Source: Archegozetes longisetosus
Taxonomy: Eukaryota > Arthropoda > Arachnida > Sarcoptiformes > Trhypochthoniidae
Reading direction: 5' to 3'
DNA: 64,000 nt
Assembly (NCBI GenBank): GCA_018873245.2
Contig: JAEMBT020000002.1
Span: 7,290,001 to 7,354,000 of the forward strand
The notes below the pieces were generated by a model that was not told the DNA's origin, ran no database searches, and saw only the letters and a program-made list of their open reading frames with translations. This document shows, in pieces, positions 42,809 through 54,300 of the stretch (positions are counted from its first letter, which is position 1; each line of letters starts with the position of its first letter). The position numbers and the translations under genes were made by a program.

Positions 42809-45800
42809 ACTCAACCATCAAAACCTACAATACCTCATCAATGTTTGAAAGCAGCTTTTCAAGAATATTAAGCCTGATTTCAGTATTCCAAAAGGAAGAT
42901 CTCACCAATTCAATATTGAATGACTTATTTAGCACCTGGCAAATGGATTCTATTATGCCAAACATATATATTTTATGTATTATATTAAGTACTAAATGTA
43001 TATATAGCTTGTAAAAAGTACTAACTAGGGTTAAAAAGCGAATTGGGCTTTCATCTTGCGTTTAATACTAGCTAAGGGAATCAACCCATCAGCCCATCTG
43101 CGACTTATATTAGAGACTGTATTAACTAATAGTAATGCTTATAGTAATACTCGCTGTAATACTCGCTGTAATGCTCACTGTTATACTCGCTGTAATGCTC
43201 ACTGTTGTACTCGCTGTAACACTCGCTGCAACGCTTTCTCTAACCCTCGCCTCTAATGCTTACATCACTATAGCTGCATGTGTCCCCAATCAAATGCACT
43301 TACCGATAGATGTTTTTTAACTCATATTAGTCAATAGCACCAAACTCAGAGGCCAATCCCGTAGATTTGGACAGAAATCCTAGAAATGTTGGACAATTGG
43401 CTTGTGAGTAACATGAATGTGTCAACTGATCCGAAGTGATGCGCCCTATACTCCATTCGAAGCTTTCATTCAGATTGTGTAATCAAGTGAAATGCTTAGG
43501 GCTTATGTGTATTTGTGGCCTGAAAATTAGCAAAAAGTACATATTATTTTGCATTTTTATTTGTGTTGTCATGTTATTTCAATTCTAACAGAAAAGAGAA
43601 TTATAAGCCATCTGAACATGTACGATGAAAGGTTGAACAAACTAGACTTGCTATTAGTTTTCTTTTGCTTACATTTTCCATTAGTGTTGCGCCTATTTTC
43701 CATTAGTATTGCGCGTATTGCCACCAATTTTAGCTTTACATCTGTTCAGCATCAAATTGAACGCATCCATGAATATATTAAACTGGATTCTTGATTGAAC
43801 ACACTCTGTCACTTGAATTGATAGCCTTAACCGCTTGAAAATTCGTTACATGTTTACAATCTTACATTCACTATTTATTACTTATGCCAATTTCTTTCTG
43901 CTTCTATTTCCCAAAGAGACTTATATGCATCAAGATTTTAGGATAACTTCATATAATCTACCAAAACCCAAATAGCCCAATATCTCTATAAAACTATCAA
44001 TTTTTCTACCTATCTCTCACTCTAACCTCAAGTTCTCTTCAGAATTCTCTCCACAATTCTCTCCAGTCTCTTACATATTCTCGGAAAAGTCTTACATATT
44101 ATTCTGAAAAATCAAATTCAACTGCTAGTAACTTGAAATCTGGATTTTGCTTGATTTTCGGCTCGGAGGAAATGGGAATTATTGTGGATAATATGATTTG
44201 TGAGCCTTATAGGAATCTATTGAATTGTTAGGCTTTTCTAGAAGGGAGAAGAGAAGCAGATGAGAAGGTAATGCTCCTCCAAATGCACTATTATTTCATT
44301 GGATCTTCCATTACGTGCACTCTTGCACTCTGTCAGCATTAGCAATAAGATATGAGTTGATATCGCGGGTCAGTGGAATAAAGTGCTATCTCTCATTGAA
44401 ATAACACTAGAGATAGATCTTTATATGACTACAACAGGCATATGACTACTCATCCCCCGTATGCCTGTTGCCTAATATTCTATTGATCTCTCACTTAATT
44501 AGCATTTGCACTCTTCAAACTTTATTATTAGACACTTTTATTGGAAAGTAGGTTGGGATTTGGGAATTAGATATCCTGAACCACATGGCATGTGATGTGA
44601 ATATGTGGTCAGAGATAGAGTTGAGAATAGAGGTGCGATAAAGCCGGCGAACATCAAACAGTTGTTGTGTTAGACTAGTATCACAAATAAGATTTTCATT
44701 CTAAATATCTACTGGTTTGGTTGGATCACAGTTGAAGTTATGCTCTCTTTAGTTGGATCACAGTTAAAGTTATGCTCTCTTTGGTTGAATCACATTGTTG
44801 GTTGGATCACATTCTCGGTTGGATCACATTTGAAGTTGTGCTCTAATGTGATATTCGATCCTTGGAAAAAGATTGATTGCCATCTTTAAATTGAGTTTCA
44901 CTCTCCAGGGTCACTCTAATCATAACTCTATTATAATATCAATATTAAAATTAAATTCATACCTAACTTTACTGAAGCTGTCTTTTACTCATACCCTCGG
45001 TTTAGGCCTAACTCTGTTTTATTGCTGAGAATCGTATTTAGTATTTGAATAGAAAAACTTGAATCCTATTGAATCGTTGAAAAAGGGATTTTATAATCTT
45101 TTCAATTGCTTTCACTATTTCTACTTAGTATGAGATGAACGTTAAAGTTAAGAAACTCGATCCAGTTTGACCTTTCTGGTTTAGTATTTAAAAGTTTTGG
45201 TTATAAATTGATTAAATGTTTTAAAAGTTTTGGTTATAAATAAATTGATTAAACGTTTTAATACTAACAAGTATGTCATGCGTTTCAGTTGGTAGAGTGA
45301 AATATTAGTAAAAGTTATTAATCATAAGATTATTTTGTAGATATGTCTAATTCGAGTAACGAATACTACCTACTTATCGCTACCATCTTCAATGACACAC
45401 ACCAAACATATATTGCGCACATATCTATGCAATTTGTTCAAACAAATCAATGCATAAAGATAACAATTAGAAATATGGGGCCTCATTCAGTCATCTTATT
45501 ATAGACTAATTTTTATTTTATTCAATAGTTTTTTTACTTTTCTCACTTAAATCTTATAAATCGATTCCTTCTTTTGCTTTATCAGCAACTATTCTATGAT
45601 CTTTTACTAACCAAGTCGTTTATACTTTCCTTTAAGGAATTTCAGAGCCAAATGAAAATATTTTTTAATTAAAATAGTTTTCTTCAAAGTGGTTTCGAGT
45701 CGTTTACAGTGAATAACATCAAATAACTTAATCAAATACGCGATTGGTTTAGATTTGAACTTCATCAATACTATTTAACCTATGATATGATTACAACTTT

Positions 45801-48800
45801 TTTCAGTTTATTTATATGAAAAATATTTATTTTCATCGTTTGACGAGTTTTTAACAAGTTTTTCGTTCAAATCATATGTAATCAGACATATGTATGCATT
45901 TGTCATTACTTGAAATATTTATTAAACAAATAAGATATAATCATTAGAGTTATTACGAGCAACAAATTCTAGTTAAGTATTTAACACCAGGTCAACATTC
46001 AACTCAATATTATTATACTTTTGTTTGTTTTCTTTTCATCTATTAGAAATCAAATTTTACACTGTTCACAAATGCAAAGCATGAACAAATTTCGATTTTA
46101 AATCCATTATCACAACATAGTTATAGATAGTTATGGATAGCTATAGACAGTTATGGGTAGCTATAGACAGTTATGGGTAGCTATAGACAGCTATGGTCGG
46201 CTATAGACAGCTATAGATACCTATAGATAGCTACAGATAGTTATAGATAATTATGTTAAAACAAATTAAATGATGGTTTGTTAATGCAGTAGACTTAATG
46301 ACCATTACAGAGATGAATAATTGATTAATTAGTGTATATCTGATTACTCAACAGGCTAATAAAGTTCAGATGGTGGGAGGACCACATCCAGGCTCTCCGT
46401 TGTCGTTCATGATGCCTAACATCGATGCATTTCCTCAACCACCACCTGCACACATGGGAATACCTCCTGTCCATATAGATCCAAAGACAGGTACGATTAC
46501 CGGATGGATGGATTTTGACATAAGTAAATATTGTTGCCTAGCTGTAGAAGAGTGATCTAGCTGTAGAAAAGTCATTATTTTTCTTATATCTGTTCATAAT
46601 ATGGTCCAACGCCACTAAGCCATCCAAGTGTTTGCAGCTGTGCTTCAGCCACGCTCATTATTCCTATCAAAACAGGGTCTTGTTATGGCATTTTGAATGC
46701 TAAGTCATGCTTTCAAAGGTTACTTTACTATATGCTTAAATGGTTTATGGATATAATCCATACGTGATCACACGTTCCTCTTTCACTGCAATCTTCAATC
46801 TTTCCTATGTATGCGTTTCTGCTGCAAACCTACTGCTGTCACCTTTCGTGCAAAGCAGTGCTGTATTACACATATTAGTTATCTTCCATAGCTTATCTTC
46901 CATAACATTACTTATCTTCCATCATCTCTTGTTTTCGCATCAATACATTCTCCATTGAGTAACTTATTCAATATCTTTATTATGATTATGTCATATTTTG
47001 GCAATGCTTTTAATAGAGTTGTTAGCAGGTCTTAAGGCTCTTATATATTGTAAACATTAATGACTCTAATAAGTGGATGTGTTGTTTCAGGTATACCTCG
47101 CCCACCGATGTACCCATTATCAGGTCATGGCCAGTATTCTCATCCAGTATTCCCTGATTTTGCACAACAACTTCATCAATGGTATGCAAAAACATAAATA
47201 AATAAAAGTGTCCTAATTGACAAATTTGATTTGGTTTAGGCACACGCCTGCCATGTATCCAATCACTTCGAGCGCCTTTCGTGGTCCATATCCGAGCTTG
47301 TCACCAGTTCCAACGTCAAGCTTCTCAACATTTCCTCGTCCAGCACTGATTCCGCCTCATCCCGCACTTCCAGGACATCCTGGTCTGACACACCCGGCAT
47401 TGTTGGCCGCGAGTGCCGGTTCGAAACATCAGGACTTAGCAGCGGCAGTAGCGGCTGCGTCAGCGGGAATCAGTAATCATCATTCGTGTACAGATGCCAA
47501 TAATATAAATAGTAGTAGTAGTAGTAGTAGTAGTAGTTCTTCAAGGCATTTGCCGTCATATTCTCATTCATCAACTCATCATAATATTGATCAAAAGCCA
47601 TCTCTAAGTCGTATCTCAAACGGCAGCTCAACGGGAACGAGTACTAATAGTGGCGGTGGAGGCGTTTGCAGTCCACCGAACTCGACCAACAGTGCCAATC
47701 ATTCTATTGCATCTCCAGGAACGCCAGAAAGCTTTAATGGCAAATTAACTAAGCAACAAATTAAAGATAAATCACATGTAAAGAAACCACTAAACGCTTT
47801 TATGTTATATATGAAAGAAATGAGGGCTAAAGTTGTGGCCGAATGTACATTAAAAGAAAGTGCAGCAATCAATCAAATATTAGGACGAAGGGTACGATTA
47901 ATTTAATGATTGATATAATCAAATCACTATCAGTATAACCAACTCATTATCAATCAAATCGTTATCAGTCTTTTCATTATAAATCGATTCATCTAATTAT
48001 AAATCTTTATATTGATACTTTAGTGGCACGGGCTGTCGCGCGAAGAACAAGCTAAATATTATGATATGGCAAGAAAGGAAAGGTATGTCTGGTGTGTAAT
48101 TTTCAATCGCTAACTTTCTTCAATTCTGTCCACTTTAACCATTTTATTGTCTATGTCTGACAATTAGAATTAGTTGCTCTTCACTTCAATTATCTGGTTC
48201 TCTTTCCTTCTTCCGTATTCTGTTGTCTTCTATTTTATGAACTGAAGCACTGAACACATTTTGATAAATACCCGATCGGGTCAAACAATCTATTTGTGAA
48301 ATATTTACTAACCTTGCTAACAAAGCAAAAAACAGTAGAAAAACTTAAAATAATTTAGATTTATTTGACAATCTCTTTTCCACATTAGACGTGACATGGA
48401 AACGGTTTATGACATCTATTTAGAATAACTTCTGCTCGTATGAGTAGTTTTCATGATTGTTAACTTTTTTGATTAACTTTTCAAATGCTAAACATAGATA
48501 ATGAAAATGAAATACATTTTAGTCTTATAGTTATTTAAACTATTATCCTAATTACTAGGCAAATACATATGCAGTTATATCCCGGTTGGACAGCTCGAGA
48601 TAATTACGCTTCTAGTGCTAAGAAAAAGAAGAAGAAACGTGACAAAAATAGTGACGGAGGTATTCATTCATTCAAACTAATTATTTTATACTTCTTTCAC
48701 ATCTCTTGCTCAACTATCACTCACTTAACTCACTCTCAATTAATATGACTTAATTTAGAAGGTGGGGCTTTGAAGAAATGTAGAGCTAGATTCGGATTAG

Positions 48801-49585
48801 ATCAACAAAATAGTTGGTGCAAACCATGCAGGTTCGTCTCAATTCACTTATTACCATATAAGTTGACTCAAATTTCAATTATCAGTTTTCTAACTTATCA
48901 GTTCATTATAAAAGTATTGCTTATCAGTACTTCCTTAATGAACGCCAACATTTAGAAAATTTATTATCAAAATCTGAGTTTACTTTAATGGAAACCATAT
49001 GTTATTCAGCATATCAACAATAATCTAACTAACGATCTGTGAAATTTCAGGAGAAAAAAGAAGTGCATTAGATATTTAGATGGAGGGGACACAGCGGGGG
49101 AAAGCGAAGACAATATCGGTAGCGTTGGCAGTATCGAAGCGCCGACACCAGACTCTAAGAGTGCGAACGAGAGCGATCACGACAACCTCAACCTCTCGTC
49201 AGCCGAGTTGAGTCTCTCGAGTCCTCCAGTTCCTACTAGTGATTATCTAATACCTCATCACAACCACAATCATAATCACCATTTAGTTCATCATATTCAT
49301 AATGATGTTAATCCCACCAGAGTTCAAACTACTTCTTCAAACTCTTTGACGCCTCAGTCGTGTCCACCACGAAATAGTCCTTTTAGTATTGAACAGCTGG
49401 CTCGACCTCATTGTCCACAAGTCAGGTCGTCTTCATCATCATCATCATCGATCACGTCAGTTAACAATAGGTCGAAAACTCCAAACATAATGACAACAAC
49501 ATCTAACGATCCGATTCCAGTACCACAACTTCCAACCCCTCCTTCATCCGACTCATCCACTCCTGCCATGCTTTCTGTGGCATGA
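22909..49585 (+). CDS. pan: TCF/LEF (pangolin) HMG-box transcription factor, Wnt/beta-catenin effector
   Basis: Ten coding exons join in phase to 661 residues: 22909-23058, 23873-23960, 26262-26362, 46355-46490, 47091-47181, 47240-47891, 48024-48082, 48559-48659, 48759-48831 and 49051-49585 (TGA). The N-terminus [20 protein letters not shown]...FKDEGEEE matches the beta-catenin-binding domain. Exon 3 has a six-His run and exon 4 carries VHIDPKTG before IPRPP, as in vertebrate TCF7L2. The HMG box starts at about residue 370 ([17 protein letters not shown]) and is split after LGRR by an intron before [14 protein letters not shown] basic stretch ([10 protein letters not shown]) follows. The C-clamp (about residues 466-490) keeps four Cys: C467, C480, C483 and C489. 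The tail is Ser/Asn/His-rich with no clear CtBP motif. It is a nuclear protein that binds CTTTG-type sites and switches from Groucho repression to activation with beta-catenin. Extra alternative exons could hide in the 20-kb intron. Confidence 0.95.
24255..24308. repeat. (GA)n microsatellite in TCF intron 2
   Basis: About 26 GA dinucleotides, the longest dinucleotide run seen here. Confidence 0.95.
24965..25034 (-). repeat. Palindromic dispersed repeat, copy D
   Basis: Read on the minus strand it begins cagtggaataaagtgctat, identical over 19 bases to the copy at 44371. It continues in step with that copy through ttaaca and agataagg. It lies in a TCF intron. Confidence 0.65.
27065..27245. mobile_element. 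181-bp MITE with TA target-site duplication (pogo/Tigger-like ends)
   Basis: The left end reads CAGTCTGACCTGGTTATTGG and the inverted right end CAGTATGACCCAGTTATAGG, about 25 bp with few mismatches. TA flanks both ends (27063-27064 and 27246-27247). Related 'gttataggc' motifs lie inside as sub-terminal repeats. The sequence differs from the 20521 element, so it is a separate family. Confidence 0.8.
28997..29021. repeat. (CT)n microsatellite
   Basis: About 12 CT repeats between two 'ctaagacaggc' phrases. Confidence 0.9.
30165..30260. repeat. Tandem 'tctacttcttctaag' repeat
   Basis: Five degenerate units of about 20 bp built from acttcttct. Confidence 0.7.
30658..30840. repeat. 31-bp minisatellite, about six copies
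   Basis: The unit includes ccaatatagtaaacgcactt followed by atattgaatcc. The central copies are identical and the outer ones diverge. 'aatat' and its reverse make each unit partly palindromic. Confidence 0.92.
32155..32215. repeat. 14-bp tandem repeat (gagcaggctgaa)
   Basis: Four copies with one- or two-base differences. Confidence 0.85.
32725..32890. repeat. Degenerate tandem repeat (cttacatactgttc)
   Basis: About eight irregular units of 15-20 bp sharing 'tacat' and 'gttcactt'. Confidence 0.7.
33626..33790. repeat. Degenerate tandem repeat (ggtaatatgtattatatttgg)
   Basis: Four to five units of uneven length (about 20-40 bp) sharing 'attatatttgga' and 'gcacatatt'. Confidence 0.75.
37261..37514. 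repeat. 50-bp minisatellite, five copies
   Basis: The unit starts ccccatacttttctaaacta and ends ggactggatccgagc. Five copies, one shortened, vary by a few bases each. Confidence 0.92.
39025..39115. repeat. Tandem repeat (ttgtagagagagttgtggaaagac)
   Basis: Two identical units of 27 bp plus diverged flanking units. Confidence 0.8.
40030..40180. repeat. Tandem repeat of about 24 bp (gaaaaagctacttgtt)
   Basis: About six units, each with 'gaaaagct' or 'gaaaggtt' and 'acttgttcaaa'. Confidence 0.82.
41481..41550 (+). repeat. Palindromic dispersed repeat, copy A
   Basis: It begins cagtgctacaaagtcctatc and ends with the near-inverse aacactttataatact. It is 70 bp, the same length as copy B at 58371, with both ends conserved and the middle diverged. 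Confidence 0.7.
42020..42052. repeat. (CT)n microsatellite
   Basis: About 16 TC dinucleotides. Confidence 0.95.
42759..42804. repeat. (CT)n microsatellite
   Basis: About 22 TC dinucleotides, then 'actcactc'. Confidence 0.95.
43131..43250. repeat. 12-bp tandem repeat (taatactcgctg)
   Basis: About nine 12-bp units. Open frames here in two registers arise from the repeat and are not taken as genes. Confidence 0.88.
44371..44440 (+). repeat. Palindromic dispersed repeat, copy C
   Basis: It begins cagtggaataaagtgctatc after 'cgcgggt' and ends agagatagatctttatatg. It is 70 bp and in register with copy B. A second hairpin (caacaggcatatg / cgtatgcctgttg, 44433-44471) lies next to it. Confidence 0.72.
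44703..44845. repeat. Tandem repeat of about 33 bp (ggttggatcacagttgaagtt)
   Basis: Four units of uneven length share 'ggttggatcaca' and most share 'gttatgctctctttggt'. Confidence 0.8.
46120..46255. repeat. Tandem repeat (agctatagacagttatgggt)
   Basis: About twelve 11-bp half-units in pairs, just upstream of the fourth TCF coding exon. Confidence 0.85.
47511..47541 (+). repeat. (AGT)n coding microsatellite (poly-Ser) in TCF
   Basis: About nine AGT codons inside the large TCF exon upstream of the HMG box encode a serine run, a likely site of length variation. Confidence 0.9.
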
Positions 49586-49644
49586 TCTTGAGACGAGTAC
49601 TATAGCGATGTTGATATTGGCGCGAATATGATAATGATCTTGAT

Positions 49645-49795
49645 TTAGAAATCAATACAATAAGAATGAATACCATAAGGATGTATAGAATAAGAATCAA
49701 TAGAATAAGAATCGATACGATAAGAATAAATACGATAAGAATAAATACAATAAGAATAAATACCATAAGAATAAATATCATAATGATGTTGATAA
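49645..49795 (+). repeat. 15-bp tandem repeat with AATAAA units in the probable TCF 3' UTR
   Basis: About nine units of ataagaataaatac-type sequence start some 60 nt after the TCF stop. At least four of the later units contain AATAAA, so the array supplies several candidate polyadenylation signals. Confidence 0.8.
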
Positions 49796-51219
49796 CTGCG
49801 AGCTTGAAATGATAGATCTTTAATTATTGATGGCGTTTCTTATAATTTGTTTAAAAGAAAATTTCTCAGATAAGCTAATATTCTAGAAATCGCTATTAAT
49901 TAAAAATATTTAATTAGCGTTAATGATCTCTCAATGTTTATAATGCATGAAATATTTGAGGCAATATTCAAACTTGTTTTCTAATTACGAGCAAGGATCA
50001 AATGAAATTCTTCTAATTTAAGGTTAAATTATATTTCGCACAAATTATTTTATCTCTATCTATATCTAAATACCATTATGTCATTTCAAGACAATTAATA
50101 GTTTATTTCTCTTCATATCTTCTTTATCTTCACTTTTATCTTCAACTTTTTTCAACTTTGGTTCACTTCAGATCAATCCTTTTCTTTTCATATCATCTTT
50201 CTCTCACTTCATTTGTAAATTCACCTCTTTCATTTAACTCTACTTCTTCGAGTTAGTCTTATATAGTGGTATTTGTAATTTTCTTTCTTTTACTCTTAAC
50301 ACTTGTTAGGACTGATTCGATCTTATTTTCTGTTCATTACTATTATTATTATTGCGAAATTGACGATCATTCGAGATTGTGTGAGAGTAGAAGATTGGTC
50401 ATTGTAGAAGAAGATACATTGGTGATCTACTCTCACACAGTTACCTCTCGATTTAATGAACCAATTATGATTTGGTTACAGATTTATACCTAAATTAGTT
50501 TTGTAATCCGTTTACCTGTGATGATCAATATAATTATGTAATTGGCTTATGTAATTCAATTTTGTGTGCCTTCAATTTTTGACAAACCTCTATATAATGT
50601 ACAGAACAGAATAAATAAACGTAATGGGAATATAATCCAGTTTATAATCCAGTTTCTAATTGAATTTTTTTCGTTTTGTTCTTATTTCTCACTTATAATT
50701 ATCACTCATTTTATTGATTGGTCTTCATATGAAATACTTACTCATTCGAGCCTAACTAAATATTAGCCATCTAAATATTAACCATCAATTTTTATAGTTC
50801 CTATTAATCGATTCAACGATCTTTTTATACAGTCGACAATCACTTAAGAATCGATTCGTCGATAAAATCTGACTCTGTTTAATGCTTAAGAATCTAAAAA
50901 CAAGCTTAAAGTAGATTAAGGTTGAGAAAAATGGATGTTAAAAAATAGATGGTTGAGATAAGAGTTTGATTTCTAAATTTTTAGTGCTCTCAGATAAGAC
51001 AATAAACTCGTTAAAGCTATTAACTCACAATTGATAGACCCAAAAACATCAATAATCATTACTAATAACACCTAACTACCAATAAGAAAATTCATTTCTT
51101 TTATTTTAACTTTAATCTCATCATTCTTTCACATTTCATTACTTCTAAATGTAATTATATTTAACTTTAAGACTAGATTACATGCAGTGATTGTTGTGAA
51201 TAAACAAACGCGTTTTATA

Positions 51220-51345
51220 AGGATTATCCAGATTTTCCGGGTTATTCAGACTGAGGATTATCCACAACTTTCAGGACTATCCAGACTTTCACGACTATCC
51301 AGACCCTCAGACTATCTAGACTTCGAGGACTATCCAGACTTTTGA
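51220..51345. repeat. Tandem repeat of about 19 bp (ggactatccagactttc)
   Basis: About six degenerate units ending close to the 3' end of the minus-strand gene. Confidence 0.82.
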
Positions 51346-51371
51346 GGTTTAATAATGCAATCAAGTTGAAA

Positions 51372-54300
51372 CTAATTATGACTAGAACTTGGTTTTTCAG
51401 TTTTAGGAGGAAGAAATCCTTTCCATAGCTTGTTTACTTCATCAGGAAGATGATGGTGCCATGACTTCAAATAATAACGCGTATATTTCCTCAATTGACG
51501 AAATTTGCAAAACATCGCCGAATTATTTGCATCGCTCACTTGTTTTGTCTGCAAGATCAATTATTTCAGACATTAGTTCATACTTATCTAATTACCTAAT
51601 ACTTCAACTTTTATATCATTCATTTATTCCGATTATCGCAGACCAAACCCATCAAATTCTAGTCTAAGCCCTCCGGTTATCAATTAAAAGTTCAATTATT
51701 TCTTTTATGTTAAGCTATAATAAATTGACAATCAAATCGACACTTTAATGTACTTTTCTCTCGGCTTTACACTTAAGGATGTGCTGCTGGTGCTCAAACC
51801 GTTGAGTGAGTGCTATAGAGTGCTGTAAATAGTTATCTGTAATGTTTTTTAATTACTTATGGCACACAATAGCACTCAGCAGGTGTTCACTGACTAACAT
51901 AATTTGTTGAAAAAAATAACTCTTCATATACTTAGTATTTAGATTGAATCTATAGTGTTTTTATAACACCCGAAATAGTTTTCTAATGACTGCTTTATAG
52001 CTATGGGCTATTTTGATGTAATAAAAACTTGACAACATTTCAGATAATTATAATTGTCATCATATCCTTTATACAAATATCTACATAATTAATATCCTTA
52101 TTACTTACAAAATATATGCCATTTCTCTTATTATGCACTTCTACACTTTCAAATTCTTAATCACTACTTCTTACATAATGTTTTATCTAACATTCTACTA
52201 ACTTCTCTAGTAATTTGTTAACTTCTTCTATATCTTCTAAATCTAGCCAAATCCCGAAATTTTAGCTCCAAGTTCTTATTTACTAACTGTCATGTGAAAT
52301 CAGTTTAACGAAGATATAAACATATTAAAATATAGGTTTGGCAGAGCCAAACATAAACACTATTTGCCAGAATTAGGCAATTTATTATTGTGTTTTATAA
52401 AGCATAAATTTTATAGTCTTGAAAGTGATACAGATTTGATTTTGTCTCCATTAATTTGTAAAATGTTGATCTTTAAAATATTTGTTTATCAAATTGCGTA
52501 TTTATAATAACCAGATTTACGAGTTAGTTAAATCATTATATTAGTTATATTGCTATTTTTAAATTAATTCATAACTTTTCTAATTACTTTGAAGGACAAG
52601 GCTTTTTCTTTTCAGATCTTAGGCTCTGATAAAAGTAAGGCTAATATTTCTTAAAAATTTTCTTCAAGCTAAAATTATATTAAAAATAAATCTTATGTAT
52701 GTTGTTAGCCAACTCTTTATAATACTATACTAGTGACTAACTTTTGCAAATAAATTATTCTTCTTGTGAAACACTACTCAAAAATTTCTTTAAACCTAAA
52801 ACTCAAACTAAAGCAGTGAATAGTCAAAATTCTTTAATTTATTCAGAATTAAAGAGACTAAGCGAGTAGTGAGAAGCTGAGTCAGAATTTATTTATATAA
52901 AATGTTTATTCAAAGTGAGATAGCTAGATTTTCAATACCAGGCCTTAAATGAAGATTCTTTTGAAGTTAAACAAACTGAAAATATAATCTAACGCATAAG
53001 AAATGAAATCTATTTTTATACTTGTTCCTCTATAACAACCTTTTTATCGAATCCTTAAAATTGAAACCAACAAAAATTAGACTCTAGAAAATGCAGATGC
53101 CGTTTTTATTTCAATAGGATCCCAATGAAATGCCTTTTTTATTTCAATAGGATCCCAATGAAATTAGATATGTTTTCCACTTAAGAGCAATGAGGAAAAC
53201 ATAAGGAATAGATAAGCATTTTCTTCTAAACTTAGACTATTTAAAAACTAGTCATCTTTGTCTTACGTCATTTATATTACCAGTTCAAATATTTTTAATT
53301 CAACAATCTTGATAACAAGCTTTATCAAATATTTTTTATTCTACCTAAAACCCAATTAATTATTGCGACTCCCTGATCAACTCAATAATTGTTTGACGTA
53401 TTTTATTTGTATTATCAGTTAAAATACTTCTTCACTCATAAATCCTGATAAGAAACTTAATAAAAACAAATTAAGGGTTTTAACAAAAATCAATAAATTA
53501 TGTGAATGAAAAAATAGCTTATGTTGATAACATTCAACTACTATTAAGTTGAAACATTTAGATAATTTCATAATCAAATCATTCTATAGTTTCAATTCAT
53601 TTCAATTTCAATTACGCTTACCTTAACTAAAAACCCATTTTGTTTAAATGTTTCTTCTAATTGTTTCTTAATCAAACTTCTTTGAGTTTGTCTATACTTT
53701 TGAGACTTAGGAGGATTAGCAGATGAGTTGACTTGAAATTGAGCAGAAGAAGAATGAAACTCGGAATTAGAGGAAGAATTAGAGTCGAAATTAGGAGTAT
53801 TAGAAGATCTGATGGACGCAATAATAGCAGATGCCTGGGCTGCCGATTGATTGACCGATTTGATTAAATGCTGCACTGATTCAGTCGGTGACTCCGACAT
53901 CGATATCTCATTCTCATTACTCCTTATCCTTAGTTCATCTACTATTCCACACTTTTCACTTTCTATATTCAAATCTACTTTTTTCAATGACAAGTCCAGA
54001 GGTTCTTCTTGCTCCATCTCTTCCTTTAGTTCATGTCGAAGTACTCGACGAACGTGTAAAGGCTTGCGTTTGTTCACTCTTCCCGTTTGATCTGTTTTGC
54101 TACTCTTTGGATCAGTTCTCATACAGTTTAGATCAGTCCTGATATTCTTTAGATCAGTTCTGCTACTCTTTTGGTCAGTCCTGACACTCTTCTGGTCAGT
54201 CCTGATAGTCTTTTGGTCGGTTCTGGTACTGGTTGGGGCTAAAAGAGTCTCTAATATTGACTGCGACCCAACATTTGAATTTGAAGCACTTGGCTCACAA

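Larger units (their letters stand above)
26363..46354 (+). other. 20-kb TCF intron
   Basis: It separates the N-terminal exons from the exon starting ANKVQMVGG. No nested gene was recognised. It holds one MITE, two palindromic repeats, many minisatellites and (CT)n runs (28997-29021, 42020-42052, 42759-42804). Large introns at this point of TCF genes often carry enhancers and alternative promoters, but none can be shown here. Confidence 0.75.
49586..51371. other. Spacer between the convergent TCF and co-regulator-like genes
   Basis: It probably holds both 3' UTRs. A hairpin lies at about 50377-50440 (tgtgtgagagtag with its inverse ctactctcacaca). A degenerate tandem array at about 51220-51345 follows. 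No gene was recognised. Confidence 0.55.

Noticed and set aside
43056-43320. Two overlapping frames with Cys/Asn or Val/Leu repeats
   Set aside because: Both are translations of the same 12-bp minisatellite.
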